Counted from the first letter of the stretch, positions 1 to 9,240 are shown. The stretch is DNA of 64,000 nucleotides from Lactarius indigo (GCA_025766275.1 JAFKAC010000004.1:1054001-1118000); one strand, 5' to 3'. Made by a program: numbers and translations. Notes: generated by a model from the sequence alone, not told the origin.

Positions 1-223
1 AGCGCTCCCCTACATTAATTACAGCCGTTTTCATATCGATAGTCCGTTTTTTGGAAAAGCTACTAGCAGGCTGAGTGAGCGGAGGTCAAGGATAACCAGT
101 TATCTGAGATCCAATCGAAAAAAAATAAGGCTTATCCTTTTTCTTTCTTTTTTTTCCGCATCGCCCCACTTCCCAACACTGTCAATGCACAATCGTCCAA
201 TCGTCGTCGCTTTTCTCAAGAAA

Positions 224-871
224 TCAAGGAGGTGGCCTTGCACATGTCTCATCAAGGGGTGTCTGATGCTGAGATAGAAGGGTGAGTGATCCATGAGACA
301 GTTGAGGGCGAATAAACCGTGAGAGTACCTGTGCCAGCTCACTGTGATGAACCACGCAAAACAAACCGAGCTTCTCTAATTGTGTGTTTTTCGCGTACTC
401 CTGTGCATGCTCCTGGGTGGTCCTTGCATACCCAAGAACACCTTCACTCCATTTCTTAGTGTCCTGTGTGGGCAGACTCTTCACCTGTTCATTGACGACG
501 GACATGGCCTGTTGTAAAGCTATTGACGCACTCGACCAGACGCTGCCCCACCCCCAACTGCCACTGGATGGCTGTCTCTTGTGTTCAGGAACTGCCTATT
601 GCCTTTCAGTAGGTGCCAAGTTGGACGAAGATGTTGAAGGTGAGACGCCTCTGGCAGACAAGGAGCCGGGACCTGTGAGGGAGGAGCCATCGACCTTGAC
701 GCGCTCCATGCTCTTCCAAAGAGTCAGGATACCCAACTTGGAAAGGTGGCGATCAACGAGGGATGCTGCTGAACATGTAGGTTCGGAACTCTTCTGTGTG
801 ATCTCGTCAAGGAAGGCAAGGACCTTGGCAGCTTCTCCAGGGTTGGTAGCTATGGGAGAAGGGGCGGTCAT
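224..871 (-). pseudogene. Unidentified small protein gene with one in-frame stop
   Basis: A minus-strand frame runs from an ATG at 871 to a stop at 224 and is interrupted only by a TAG at 596-598; the frame continues on the far side without a shift. A GT..AG intron of about 59 nt near 260-320 would remove a short segment close to the C terminus. The protein looks alanine, serine and glutamine rich with amphipathic helices in its second half. I do not recognise the family. It lies inside the candidate TIR element, so it may be transposon cargo rather than a host gene. It could also be a chance frame; no homologue is present elsewhere in the window to support it. Confidence 0.25.
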
Positions 872-1108
872 TGCAGAGTCGATGCACTAATCTCAATGCA
901 CACAAACTCTCATTTCAACAGCAAATATGATGGAAAACAAGCCCTCGATGAGTCTGATGAGGGTGTATATCACGTTGGTTCGTGGTGCTTTATTTTCCTT
1001 ACAGCATATACAAGGGGCAAATGCGTCCACTGCCAGAGGTTATAACTAGTGCGCGAGTCAATGAAGACGCCGAATGGGTCAGTGTGCCATCATTCCTCTA
1101 TCCCTGAA

Positions 1109-1614
1109 TGTTACGGTATGGACTTCGCGATTGATTACACACGACTCATGACCGGTTATGACTACGGTCCGGTATCAGCATTAGTCATGGACTCTTACAT
1201 CATATCAGTCAGCATAGTAGTTCGCACGTGATTGTGACTCATGTATGACTCATTCCTAGGATAGCTGTACTAGGGTTCGAGCTAGTTACGCTATTGGGTA
1301 TTTACTGTTCTAGCGGCGCTTTAAAGCCCGCGTGTACTTGTATAAGTAGTCGACCTGGAAGACCAAGAGTCCCCATCTTGGTCTTCTTCAATCCACCACT
1401 TGACTTGTCTTCTGCTTGCCTTAGTCTCGGACTAAGTGTACCTCCGCTTGTATCCACCAGAGGATATCCTTCTTCCTTTTTGCTGCAGCGTGTGTCAGAA
1501 GTGCCCCTGTTCAGCTTGTGTTGGGTTGACACATGGTCCCCATTCACCTATCTTCGCTAAGTCGATTACGCCTATTTCGTGTCCAAGTCGGACTGACACT
1601 GGTGGAGCATAACA
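1109..1614 (+). repeat. 5' LTR of element 1
   Basis: 506 bp, TGTTACGG at the start and CATAACA at the end. It matches 8402-8907 except for about five substitutions, three of them CpG transitions. It contains a TATA-like box at 1341-1348 and an inverted pair at 1358-1385 that supplies the predicted RNA 5' end. Confidence 0.95.
1341..1385 (+). promoter_or_regulatory. Predicted LTR core promoter and self-primer
   Basis: TATAAGTA at 1341 is followed 34 nt later by ATCTTGGTCTT at 1375-1385. This 11-mer is the exact complement of the PBS at 1617-1627. An inverted copy at 1359-1368 would form a hairpin with it in the DNA, or in RNA from an upstream start. The spacing suits a transcription start at 1375, which would place the 11-mer at the very 5' end of the RNA, as in Tf1. 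The start site itself is inferred. Confidence 0.6.
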
Positions 1615-1616
1615 TT

Positions 1617-1627
1617 AAGACCAAGAT
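1617..1627 (+). other. Primer-binding site of self-priming type
   Basis: AAGACCAAGAT begins 2 nt after the 5' LTR. It does not start with TGG as a tRNA-primed site would, and is exactly complementary to 1375-1385 in the LTR. The same 11-mer sits at the same place in elements 2 and 3. Confidence 0.65.
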
Positions 1628-1635
1628 CCTCAATC

Positions 1636-3606
1636 GTGGCGTACTCGACCAGAGACCAGTGGACGTCGTTCCGCCCCTATCACATCGAGAGACGAGGAGA
1701 TCGCAACGTACCTACAAGATTCTTAGGAGCAGCTCAGTGGAGAGAACGAGGAGAAGACACCGGATATTTTGTGGAGTTTAACGGTCCTAACCGTTTCCGA
1801 CCCGTTGAGTTCAATTTTGAACATCTCTGTTGGGTCGAGGTTACTTGGAACCCCATAGACCATCGCTGGGACATTGTACGACCAGCGGGAAGGAACTACA
1901 ACTGCGATATCGACGCACGAGAGCTCAATAGCCGCGCTGATTACGGTCCTATTGATGGACAAGCACAAGAACACACCGACGAAGGAATTAGTGGGGAAGA
2001 AGCCTCCGATAGTCAACAATCGCCAAGTTGAGGAACAACGCCAGCAGAAGAAGCAAGCCTAGGAGCCATCGGCGACCATATCATACAACAAACTGAGTTG
2101 TTAACTATTCATCAACCTGAACCAGAAGTGATCCACATTCATAGCCCAGCAGTCGCAATGGCAACAACCACCGCCACCCAAGAAGAAGTACACCTCACTA
2201 TCGAAGCAAGGGATCAGATCGCCCTAGAAGAACAAAGACGCATTGCAGAAGAATCGCGAGCTAATCTAGCTCCTATCAACCCCTACACTGGTCATCGAAT
2301 GACCGAAGATGACATAGCAATCCATCGTGCTATTGGACCTGACGTAGCCGACCCCCCTAGTGGAGGAGGCGGACCCCCTAGCGATCTGCCCAGAGGAGGA
2401 GGAGGTAACGGACCCCCATCAGGAGGACCGGGGTTCGGAGGATTCCCTGGGGGATTTCCAGGAGGACCACCAGGAGGAGGACCTCTGGGAGGAGGATTAC
2501 CAGGTGCAGGTCCTATTATTCCCCCTCCGAGTAACAAATTAGCTGGCGAAGCACCCACAGTATTCGACGGAGAACGCGCCAAAGTTGAAGCGTTTCTCAC
2601 TCAGTGGCATGTCTACTGGGGCATGAACGCGGACAAAGGCATAATGGCCACACCCTATCGACGAGCCCTACTTTTCCTATCTTACATCAAAGGCGTCAAC
2701 GTCAGCGAATGGGTACTGGCGATGCTCACCTGGCTCAATGGCCAGATACAAGCTGGTATACCTCGTACTAGTGAAGGGCTATGGAATGAAGTCACGCGCA
2801 GCTTTATGCAGCGCTTCCGGAATACAATGGAACAAGAGCAAGCTCAATACGAGCTCAAAAAGGGAGTTAAGATGATCGGGGGCAATCTAGATGAGTATTG
2901 CACCCAATTCGAACAACTGATATGCCGTGCTCAGTATCGACTCGACGATCCGCAGACGCTGGATCTATTTGCAAGCGGACTACCAAAAGACCTATACGAA
3001 AAGGTCTACACCCTTGATAACCCCCGCAACTACCGCGAGTGGAAAGAAGTGGCCACCACTCGTCAACAACAGTATCTTCACCTAAAAGCGGTATTGAACA
3101 AGGGGGTTCCCCCTGGGCAAGGACAAGGAAGGCAACGACAACAACGACAGTGGCAAGGACCACCAAGAAGTTCATGGCAGCCAAGAAACCTACGAGATCC
3201 AAATGCCATGGACACCTCCGCAGACCGAATTCAAGGGTGACTCGCAGGGGCTGAAGATATACTCGTCCCTCATCCTCCGTACCGACCAAGAGGAGGATTT
3301 CTACAGAGAGGAGGGGGGCGCAATAACCAAAGGCCAGTCACATGTTATAATTGTGGAAAGGACGGACACATGGCCCACGATTGCAGACAACCACGCGGGG
3401 GATATCAACCCCAAACATCGGCCAGTCGGTACATCGATACCGACTACCACCAACAAGAACCAGAAGTCGCTACCAGGGCGGTCCAAGAAGCACCCCCTCA
3501 ACAGCGCGCCAGCGACTGGCTTAACGGAGTAGCTGGAGAATCAGACGACGTAAAAGATATTATCCTCCAACAATTGTGGAAGAAGGAGGGTTTTCAGGAC
3601 GCCTGA
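1636..3606 (+). pseudogene. gag: gag of element 1, interrupted by two TGA codons
   Basis: One frame runs from GTG 1636 to the TGA at 3604-3606, broken by in-frame TGA at 2029-2031 and 3238-3240. At the second site element 3 has an Arg codon, so a CGA to TGA change fits. The N-terminal 130 residues form a domain shared with elements 2 and 3 (motifs WTSFRPY, GYFVEFNGP, LNSRAD). A Gly/Pro-rich linker follows, then a capsid-like helical domain (about residues 290-480), then a CCHC zinc knuckle (CYNCGKDGHMAHDC, about 3349-3390). No ATG lies at the start of the conserved N-terminal domain; the first in-frame ATG is only at 2158. Gag would form the virus-like particle and bind the RNA. Confidence 0.85.
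3588..3594 (+). promoter_or_regulatory. Gag-Pol -1 frameshift heptamer
   Basis: GGGTTTT is read G GGT TTT in the gag frame and fits the X XXY YYZ rule. Slipping back one base joins gag directly to the pol frame 10 nt before the gag stop. Elements 2 and 3 have the identical heptamer at the homologous codons. Confidence 0.75.
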
Positions 3607-6600
3607 ACCCATCGGCCTGGGTGAGGGCAGTTAATTGTAACAGTGTAATCATGACTCGCTATCGTTCTATGAGAGTTCCAGTATCGATTCGCACCAGTTA
3701 CGCAATGGCCGACATAAGGGCACTAGTCGACAGTGGAGCAACGCATTGCTTCATGAAACCCTCCTTTGCAAAAAGGATGGGATTAGGAACCAAGCCACTC
3801 GATGTTCCAAAGAAAATATGGAATATTGACAATACTGAGAACAAGTCGGGGCGTATTACTCATTATACAGATGTAGACGTCCAAACTAAAGGCATTCATA
3901 AGGAAATCCGCTTCCTTATTACAGACATCGGCAACGAGGACATTGTACTGGGCTATCCTTGGCTCGCCATCTACGATCCCCACATCAAATGGTCACAGGC
4001 GGCCATTCACGAAGATATGCTCCCTATTATTATTCGTTCCACTAATCCAAGCATCAAAACAATACCGGTGATTGCAACAACCGCTGTCCAGGACGATGAC
4101 TACAAAATAGTACACTCCTGCGTTATTACCGACGAACAACAGCAACAATTCGAGGAAGGGTGTCGAATTCGGGCCACCGCTACCGACCTTGCCATCGCTG
4201 CTCAACAGTATACCACTAAAGCTGAGTTACCCCCCGAATACCGCGAATTTGAACGTCTCTTCAGCGAAGAAGCATCGGACAGGTTTCCGCCCAGCAGGCC
4301 CTGGGACCACGCCATCGAGTTCAAACCCGGGACAGCCGACGCCATCGATTGCAAGATATACCCCATGACTCAAGAAGAAGACAAGAAACTGCGGGAATGG
4401 ATCGACGAACAGCTGAAAAAGGGGTATATCCGACCCTCTAAATCCCCCTACGCCTCATCCTTCTTCTTTATCAAAAAGAAGGATGGTAAGTTGCGACCCG
4501 TCCAGGATTACCGAAAAATCAACGCTGTCACCATCTGCAACCAATACCCACTCCCTCTCATTTCCGATCTTATCACCGACCTCAGCAACGCCCACATCTA
4601 TACTAAACTTGATGTTAGGTGGGGGTACAATAACATACGCATCAAAGAGGGAGACGAGGAAAAGGCAGCGTTCAAAACACGATATGGATTATTTGAACCA
4701 ACGGTGATGTTTTTCGGCTTAACCAATTCCCCAGCAACATTCCAGACCATGATGAACTTCATCTTCAGGGATGTCATTGCAAAGCATGAAAAACGCGGCA
4801 CAACTATTCGGGTCTACATGGACGACATCGGCATCGCTACCGGGCTTCATCACTCTTTACCAGATCACATTGACGCAGTCAAAGACGTCCTCCGCGTATC
4901 TGCGGAGCATGACCTATATTACAAACTCGAGAAATGCCTCTTCCACTCCCCGCGTATGGATTACCTGGGGGTAATCCTTGAAAAGGGGGTGACACGCATG
5001 GACCCCGTCAAAATTTCAGGCATTAAAGACTGGCCAACGCCAACCAAAGTTAAGGACGTCTGCTCTTTTCTCGGCTTTTGCAATTTTTACCGACCTTTCA
5101 TACGAGGTTTCGCAACAAAAGCACGACCTCTCAACAGACTTACACGTAAAGACACCGAATGGCATTGGGGAACAGAGGAAGAAAAGGCGTTCCAAGACCT
5201 CAAAACCCTTGTTACCAGCGAACCCGTCCTTGCACATCCTGACCTCGCGCAGCAATTTGAATTAGAAGTCGATGCATCCGGATTTGCCACAGGGGCTGTC
5301 CTCCTTCAACGAAAAGCAGACGGCAAGAAACATCCCATTGGTTACTACTCGTCTACTCTCAATGAAGCTGAACGAAACTACGACATTTACGACCTTGAAC
5401 TCCTGGCGATCGTCAAAGCCTTCCGCCATTGGAGACCCCTCTTAGCGGGTTCTCCTCACAAGATTAAAGTATTCTCTGACCATCTCAACCTACAATACTG
5501 GAAGTCGCCACAGAAAATTAGCAGACGCGTAGCCCGGGAAGTACTCGAACTCTCTGAATATGATTTTGAAATTCATCACATCAAGGGGACTTCCAATGGA
5601 CGCGCTGACGCCTTATCGCGGAGACCAGATTATGATCAAGGGGAGAACGATAACGAAGGGATCACGGTACTACCCGAAAGCGTCTTCGCGCGCGCCACCA
5701 CACTAGAAGAACCGCAACACCCTCACTGGAGACCCGAGATCCTACCCGTGGAAATGACACCAGAGCATCCCATTTACGAACAAAACATAGCTAAGTTGAA
5801 ACCCTGGGTCGATGCTCACAAACTAAAAGACATCGAAGGAACATGGTACAAAGACGGACGCCGAGTAGTCACCGGCAGCATCCATGACAAGCGTACTATC
5901 ATCGCTGCTCATCATGACTCCCCTGTCTATGGTCATCCGGGTATCAAACGTACTCTCCAGCTTACTGAACGGCATTATTGGTGGCCACAGATGAAGAATG
6001 ACGTTCAAGATTACGTCCAAGGCTGTGCCGAGTGTCAGCGACACAAAGTCAATCTTCGCCCTATCAGAGCACCTCTACAACCCATTTATCCCAAACCGGA
6101 AGCCCTGCCATTCGAGACCATTGCGGTGGACTTCATTACGAAACTCCCCATCTCTCGGGGTTATGATTCCATTCTGACGGTTACAGATCACGATTGTACC
6201 AAAGCCGCCGTCTTCGTCCCATGTAACGAAGAAATAACAGCCGAGGGAACGGCTGCTTTGTACGTATCTCACGTCTTCCCACGATTCGGGCTCCCCTCGC
6301 GCGTTATCAGTGACCGAGACCCCCGATTCGCATCTAAGTTCATGCGGGAGATATGCAAAATCCTTGGCATCAGCCAAAATATCTCAACCGCTTATCATCC
6401 TAGAACCGACAGCCAATCAGAACGAATGAACCAGTGGTTAGAACAATATCTCCGCTTCTGGGTAAATGAACGACAAGACGATTGGGTTCGTTATCTACCA
6501 ATGGCAGAATTCACGCACAACAACTGGCCCAACAAAACCACGCGAGAGTCCCCTTTCTTCCTCTTATCAGGGTTCAACCCCCGTGCTGATTGGACCGATA

Positions 6601-8369
6601 GGCCTTCTCCTATACCACAGGTGTCACTTAGGCTAGACCAGTTTAAACAGGCACGACAGCGTGCCTTCTCCTGCATGCTCCGGGCGCAGAAGTCATGGGT
6701 CAAGCACAAAGATACGCCCAGATTCAAAAACGGAGACCTCGTGTGGCTCGAAGGGCGCCACTTACGCACACACCAGCCAACCGCGAAACTAGCGGCCAAA
6801 AGACATGGACCATTTAAGGTCATCCAGGTGATGTCTCCTGTCAATTATCGTCTTGAACTTCCCACGCAGTGGAGCATCCATGATGTCTTCCACATAGACC
6901 TTCTCACGCCTTATCGCGAGACACCCACGCACGGACCAAACTATCAACGCCCACCGCCTGATTTGGTCGATAACGAAGAAGAATACGAAGTCGAAAAGAT
7001 CCTAGACTCTCGGCGATTCGGCAGAAGACGCCGACTCCAATACCTTGTCAAATGGAAGGGCTATCCAGACTCAGATAATCAATGGATAGATAAGGATGAC
7101 GTATTTGCCGACGAAGCCGTTCGGGAATTCAAAAGTTCCAACCCCGACAGAGAAACGCATATAAGGATGACCTCTTGTCGTGATAAGTCCCCATCACTCA
7201 CTCCTCTCATGTCCTCTACTCGACGCAATGACCAGCTCGCACTCCTCTCTACCCTCGTCAACGACTCCTCCGCTACGCTTGTCAACAACACCACAGCCGA
7301 TGGAGCTACAAACAGAGGCCGTACCTCCGTGCAGCATGGGGAAGACGGCCCTATCACTAGTGAAGAACTGTACCAGACACTGCAACGATTCCCTCTGCCC
7401 ATACAGGGAGTTGTCGACGACAATCCAGCAGCAGCTCAACCAACACCTCCGCAGCCACTGTACGCCCTCACTAACCCCAACACCAGTGAGCCCGACGTCT
7501 TCCTCACCGAGGATGAGCTCTTTCGGCTTCAAGCAGCTGTCCCGTGCAGTGAAGCCACCAGACGCGATGAAGAAATACGAACAAGAATGGAAGGAGACGG
7601 CGGCACGGTGGCAGCGGGAGCAACTGCATATCGCCACCTGCCGACGCCGAATGATGAAGGAGCGGAGGGAGTATTGGACGAAGATGAGGATGAAGACGAG
7701 CTTAGAGACCATTACCCCATCAGGCACGCATTCCTTAACCATGAATTCTACGCTGAAGATCCAGCTGCCACTCCCTACCTCGTCGACGCAGCGGGGGGGC
7801 CTCTACACAGAGGGCGAGTCGCCGTGGCACAAGCGGCTCGTCATACACCAATGGGAGAACGAGACCCAGCAACCAGGGCCGTCGTCCCTGAAGGGTTCCG
7901 GGTCAATCAAGGACCCAATTACATTCCGTTCCCGATCAAGCTCCCCAACGGACCGATGGTACAAGCCTCCCACGTACAGGTTATCCGAGGAGGAGACCCC
8001 TTCGTACTCGGACTAGCTCCGGGATCGGGCTTCCTCTACGGGAAACCCCTTTACGCCACTCCCCATCTCCCAAAAAATAACCGTGCGTTCATCCCACACG
8101 AGGAGTATTTCATGCTCCGAGACCGACACCCCACCGATCTGCTGCTAATGCGCATTGGGGACGTCACCCTTACGCAAGAACTGCGCCGCTTCAGACAGTT
8201 CGCATTCGCGGAGGACCAATTGGAGAAGCGGATGCGGCAACTCCAGCTGGAATTGGAGATGGTACGGGATGATAAAAAGGACAGTCTCTACCGTCTGGAG
8301 CGAGCTAACATACTGGTACGCATGGAGGACGAGGCAGAGGAAATGCGGAAGGAATCGGCAGCGGATTAG
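3594..8369 (+). CDS. pol: Pol polyprotein of element 1 (PR-RT-RH-IN-chromodomain plus C-terminal tail)
   Basis: Open for about 1590 residues and expressed by -1 frameshifting from gag. Domains, counted from the open frame at 3576: aspartic protease with DSGA near residue 51; reverse transcriptase with VYMDD near 413; RNase H with LEVDASG near 563 and DALSRR; integrase with an HHCC zinc site (GHPGIKRT.. CAECQ) near 787 and the DDE residues in VDFITKL, SDRDPRF (near 911) and SQSER; GPF module; chromodomain near 1137-1186 (VEKILD.. VKWKGY). All catalytic motifs look intact. The remaining 400 residues have no family I recognise and end in a predicted coiled coil. The chromodomain is expected to guide integration to marked chromatin. 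Confidence 0.93.
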   Translation, partial: SGRLNPSAWVRAVNCNSVIMTRYRSMRVPVSIRTSYAMADIRALVDSGATHCFMKPSFAKRMGLGTKPLDVPKKIWNIDNTENKSGRITHYTDVDVQTKGIHKEIRFLITDIGNEDIVLGYPWLAIYDPHIKWSQAAIHEDMLPIIIRSTNPSIKTIPVIATTAVQDDDYKIVHSCVITDEQQQQFEEGCRIRATATDLAIAAQQYTTKAELPPEYREFERLFSEEASDRFPPSRPWDHAIEFKPGTADAIDCKIYPMTQEEDKKLREWIDEQLKKGYIRPSKSPYASSFFFIKKKDGKLRPVQDYRKINAVTICNQYPLPLISDLITDLSNAHIYTKLDVRWGYNNIRIKEGDEEKAAFKTRYGLFEPTVMFFGLTNSPATFQTMMNFIFRDVIAKHEKRGTTIRVYMDDIGIATGLHHSLPDHIDAVKDVLRVSAEHDLYYKLEKCLFHSPRMDYLGVILEKGVTRMDPVKISGIKDWPTPTKVKDVCSFLGFCNFYRPFIRGFATKARPLNRLTRKDTEWHWGTEEEKAFQDLKTLVTSEPVLAHPDLAQQFELEVDASGFATGAVLLQRKADGKKHPIGYYSSTLNEAERNYDIYDLELLAIVKAFRHWRPLLAGSPHKIKVFSDHLNLQYWKSPQKISRRVAREVLELSEYDFEIHHIKGTSNGRADALSRRPDYDQGENDNEGITVLPESVFARATTLEEPQHPHWRPEILPVEMTPEHPIYEQNIAKLKPWVDAHKLKDIEGTWYKDGRRVVTGSIHDKRTIIAAHHDSPVYGHPGIKRTLQLTERHYWWPQMKNDVQDYVQGCAECQRHKVNLRPIRAPLQPIYPKPEALPFETIAVDFITKLPISRGYDSILTVTDHDCTKAAVFVPCNEEITAEGTAALYVSHVFPRFGLPSRVISDRDPRFASKFMREICKILGISQNISTAYHPRTDSQSERMNQWLEQYLRFWVNERQDDWVRYLPMAEFTHNNWPNKTTRESPFFLLSGFNPRADWTDRPSPIPQVSLRLDQFKQARQRAFSCMLRAQKSWVKHKDTPRFKNGDLVWLEGRHLRTHQPTAKLAAKRHGPFKVIQVMSPVNYRLELPTQWSIHDVFHIDLLTPYRETPTHGPNYQRPPPDLVDNEEEYEVEKILDSRRFGRRRRLQYLVKWKGYPDSDNQWIDKDDVFADEAVREFKSSNPDRETHIRMTSCRDKSPSLTPLMSSTRRNDQLALLSTLVNDSSATLVNNTTADGATNRGRTSVQHGEDGPITSEELYQTLQRFPLPIQGVVDDNPAAAQPTPPQPLYALTNPNTSEPDVFLTEDELFRLQAAVPCSEATRRDEEIRTRMEGDGGTVAAGATAYRHLPTPNDEGAEGVLDEDEDEDELRDHYPIRHAFLNHEFYAEDPAATPYLVDAAGGPLHRGRVAVAQAARHTPMGERDPATRAVVPEGFRVNQGPNYIPFPIKLPNGPMVQASHVQVIRGGDPFVLGLAPGSGFLYGKPLYATPHLPKNNRAFIPHEEYFMLRDRHPTDLLLMRIGDVTLTQELRRFRQFAFAEDQLEKRMRQLQLELEMVRDDKKDSLYRLERANILVRMEDEAEEMRKESAAD
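7180..8016 (+). CDS. Overlapping +1-frame ORF in the pol tail of element 1
   Basis: An open frame of 278 codons, +1 relative to pol, overlaps the Pol C-terminal tail. Homologous +1 frames are open in element 2 (39890-40654) and element 3 (46987-47844). Its core (about 7567-7700) encodes a charged helix with the pattern YExEW..AA.WQ.EQL..A..R.R.M.ER, clearly shared with the other two copies, whereas the Pol frame over the same bases is not conserved. A later motif GSG...DPI is also shared. The tool-called start at 7180 is GTG; a later in-frame ATG at about 7225 matches the ATG region of the other copies. Product and function unknown; it could be a small coiled-coil protein made by leaky or internal initiation. 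Confidence 0.45.
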   Translation: MISPHHSLLSCPLLDAMTSSHSSLPSSTTPPLRLSTTPQPMELQTEAVPPCSMGKTALSLVKNCTRHCNDSLCPYRELSTTIQQQLNQHLRSHCTPSLTPTPVSPTSSSPRMSSFGFKQLSRAVKPPDAMKKYEQEWKETAARWQREQLHIATCRRRMMKERREYWTKMRMKTSLETITPSGTHSLTMNSTLKIQLPLPTSSTQRGGLYTEGESPWHKRLVIHQWENETQQPGPSSLKGSGSIKDPITFRSRSSSPTDRWYKPPTYRLSEEETPSYSD

Positions 8370-8388
8370 TGAGGTGGGCCTCACTCCT

Positions 8389-8401
8389 GAAAAGGGGGTG
8401 A
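8389..8401 (+). other. Polypurine tract of element 1
   Basis: GAAAAGGGGGTGA lies directly before the 3' LTR, where plus-strand DNA synthesis would be primed. Element 2 has the same tract before its 3' LTR. Confidence 0.8.
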
Positions 8402-8907
8402 TGTTACGGTATGGACTTCGCGATTCATTACACACGACTCATGACCGGTTATGACTACGGTCCGGTATCAGCATTAGTCATGGACTCTTACATCATATCA
8501 GTCAGCATAGTAGTTCGCACGTGATTGTGACTCATGTATGACTCATTCCTAGGATAGCTGTACTAGGGTTCGAGCTAGTTACGCTATTGGGTATTTACTG
8601 TTCTAGCGGCGCTTTAAAGCCCGCGTGTACTTGTATAAGTAGTCGACCTGGAAGACCAAGAGTCCCCATCTTGGTCTTCTTCAATCCACCACTTGACTTG
8701 TCTTCTGCTTGCCTTAGTCTCGGACTAAGTGTACCTCCGCTTGTATCCACCAGAGGATATCCTTCTTCCTTTTTGCTGCAGCGTGTGTCAGAAGTGCCCC
8801 TGTTCAGCTTGTGTTGGGTTGACACGTGGTCCCCATTCACCTATCTTCGCTAAGTCGATTACGCCTATTTCGTGTCCAAGTCGGACTAACGCTGGTGGAG
8901 CGTAACA
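8402..8907 (+). repeat. 3' LTR of element 1
   Basis: 506 bp copy of 1109-1614, ending CGTAACA and followed by the target duplication CTGAA. Confidence 0.95.
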
Positions 8908-9177
8908 CTGAATGCGTAGATTGCACAAAGTCGTGATAATCTCAACTTGCCTCTTTTCTTTTTTCTTTTCTTTTTATTTCACCAAAACATACGGTAAGTC
9001 TCGGCAAATATGCCGACGGGGGATCCCAGAACTCAGCCCGCTAGTAGCTTTTCCGAAAAACGGACTATCGATATGAAAACAGCTGTAAAGATGAGCAGTC
9101 AAAAAAGCTTAGATCATGGAAGACGGACTTGGGTTATGTCCCAGTGAACGTCGAGTAGAGGTTTCTCAAGCACTTAC

Positions 9178-9240
9178 GCGCTGCATGTGAAAGCCTCCGT
9201 GGAATTCAGGGACCTTGTCCGGGACAGCACGATCGCTCAT
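9178..9240 (-). CDS. First exon of an unidentified host gene (partial)
   Basis: On the minus strand an ATG at 9240 opens 21 codons (start MSDRAVPDK, end HGGFHMQR) that end in phase 0 at a consensus donor GTAAGT. If the TIR element is removed at its TA duplication, the sequence continues to a TAG acceptor at about 8-10 near the left window edge, giving an intron of roughly 110 nt. The remaining exons would lie left of the window. The family is not recognised. The call rests on exon shape alone. Confidence 0.4.

Larger units (their letters stand above)
1109..8907 (+). mobile_element. Ty3/gypsy chromodomain retrotransposon (element 1)
   Basis: Complete LTR retrotransposon of 7799 bp bounded by 506-bp LTRs that start TGTTAC and end GTAACA or ATAACA. 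It is flanked by a perfect 5-bp target duplication CTGAA (1104-1108 and 8908-8912). The LTRs differ at about 5 of 506 positions by eye, so insertion was recent. Internal order is self-primer-type PBS, gag, -1 frameshift site, pol (PR-RT-RH-IN-chromodomain-tail), PPT. Pol is open throughout, but gag has two in-frame TGA codons, so this copy probably cannot make full-length Gag. Confidence 0.95.
19..9088. mobile_element. Candidate TIR element with 58-bp inverted ends, split by Ty3 element 1
   Basis: Positions 19-76 and 9031-9088 are inverted complements with only 3 mismatches in 58, all CpG versus TpG/CpA. If the ends are taken at the CAG at 22 and the matching CTG at 9085, both are flanked by TA, as for Tc1/mariner-type insertions. 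Without the later Ty3 insertion (7799 bp plus a 5-bp duplication) the unit would be about 1.26 kb. It contains no recognisable transposase, so it would be non-autonomous. Two unrelated inverted copies of a short dispersed repeat would be an alternative. The TA duplication is weak evidence because TA is short. Confidence 0.45.

Noticed and set aside
1294..1560. 88-codon ORF repeated at 8587-8853
   Set aside because: Lies wholly in the LTRs of element 1 and spans the predicted start site; duplication follows from the LTRs.
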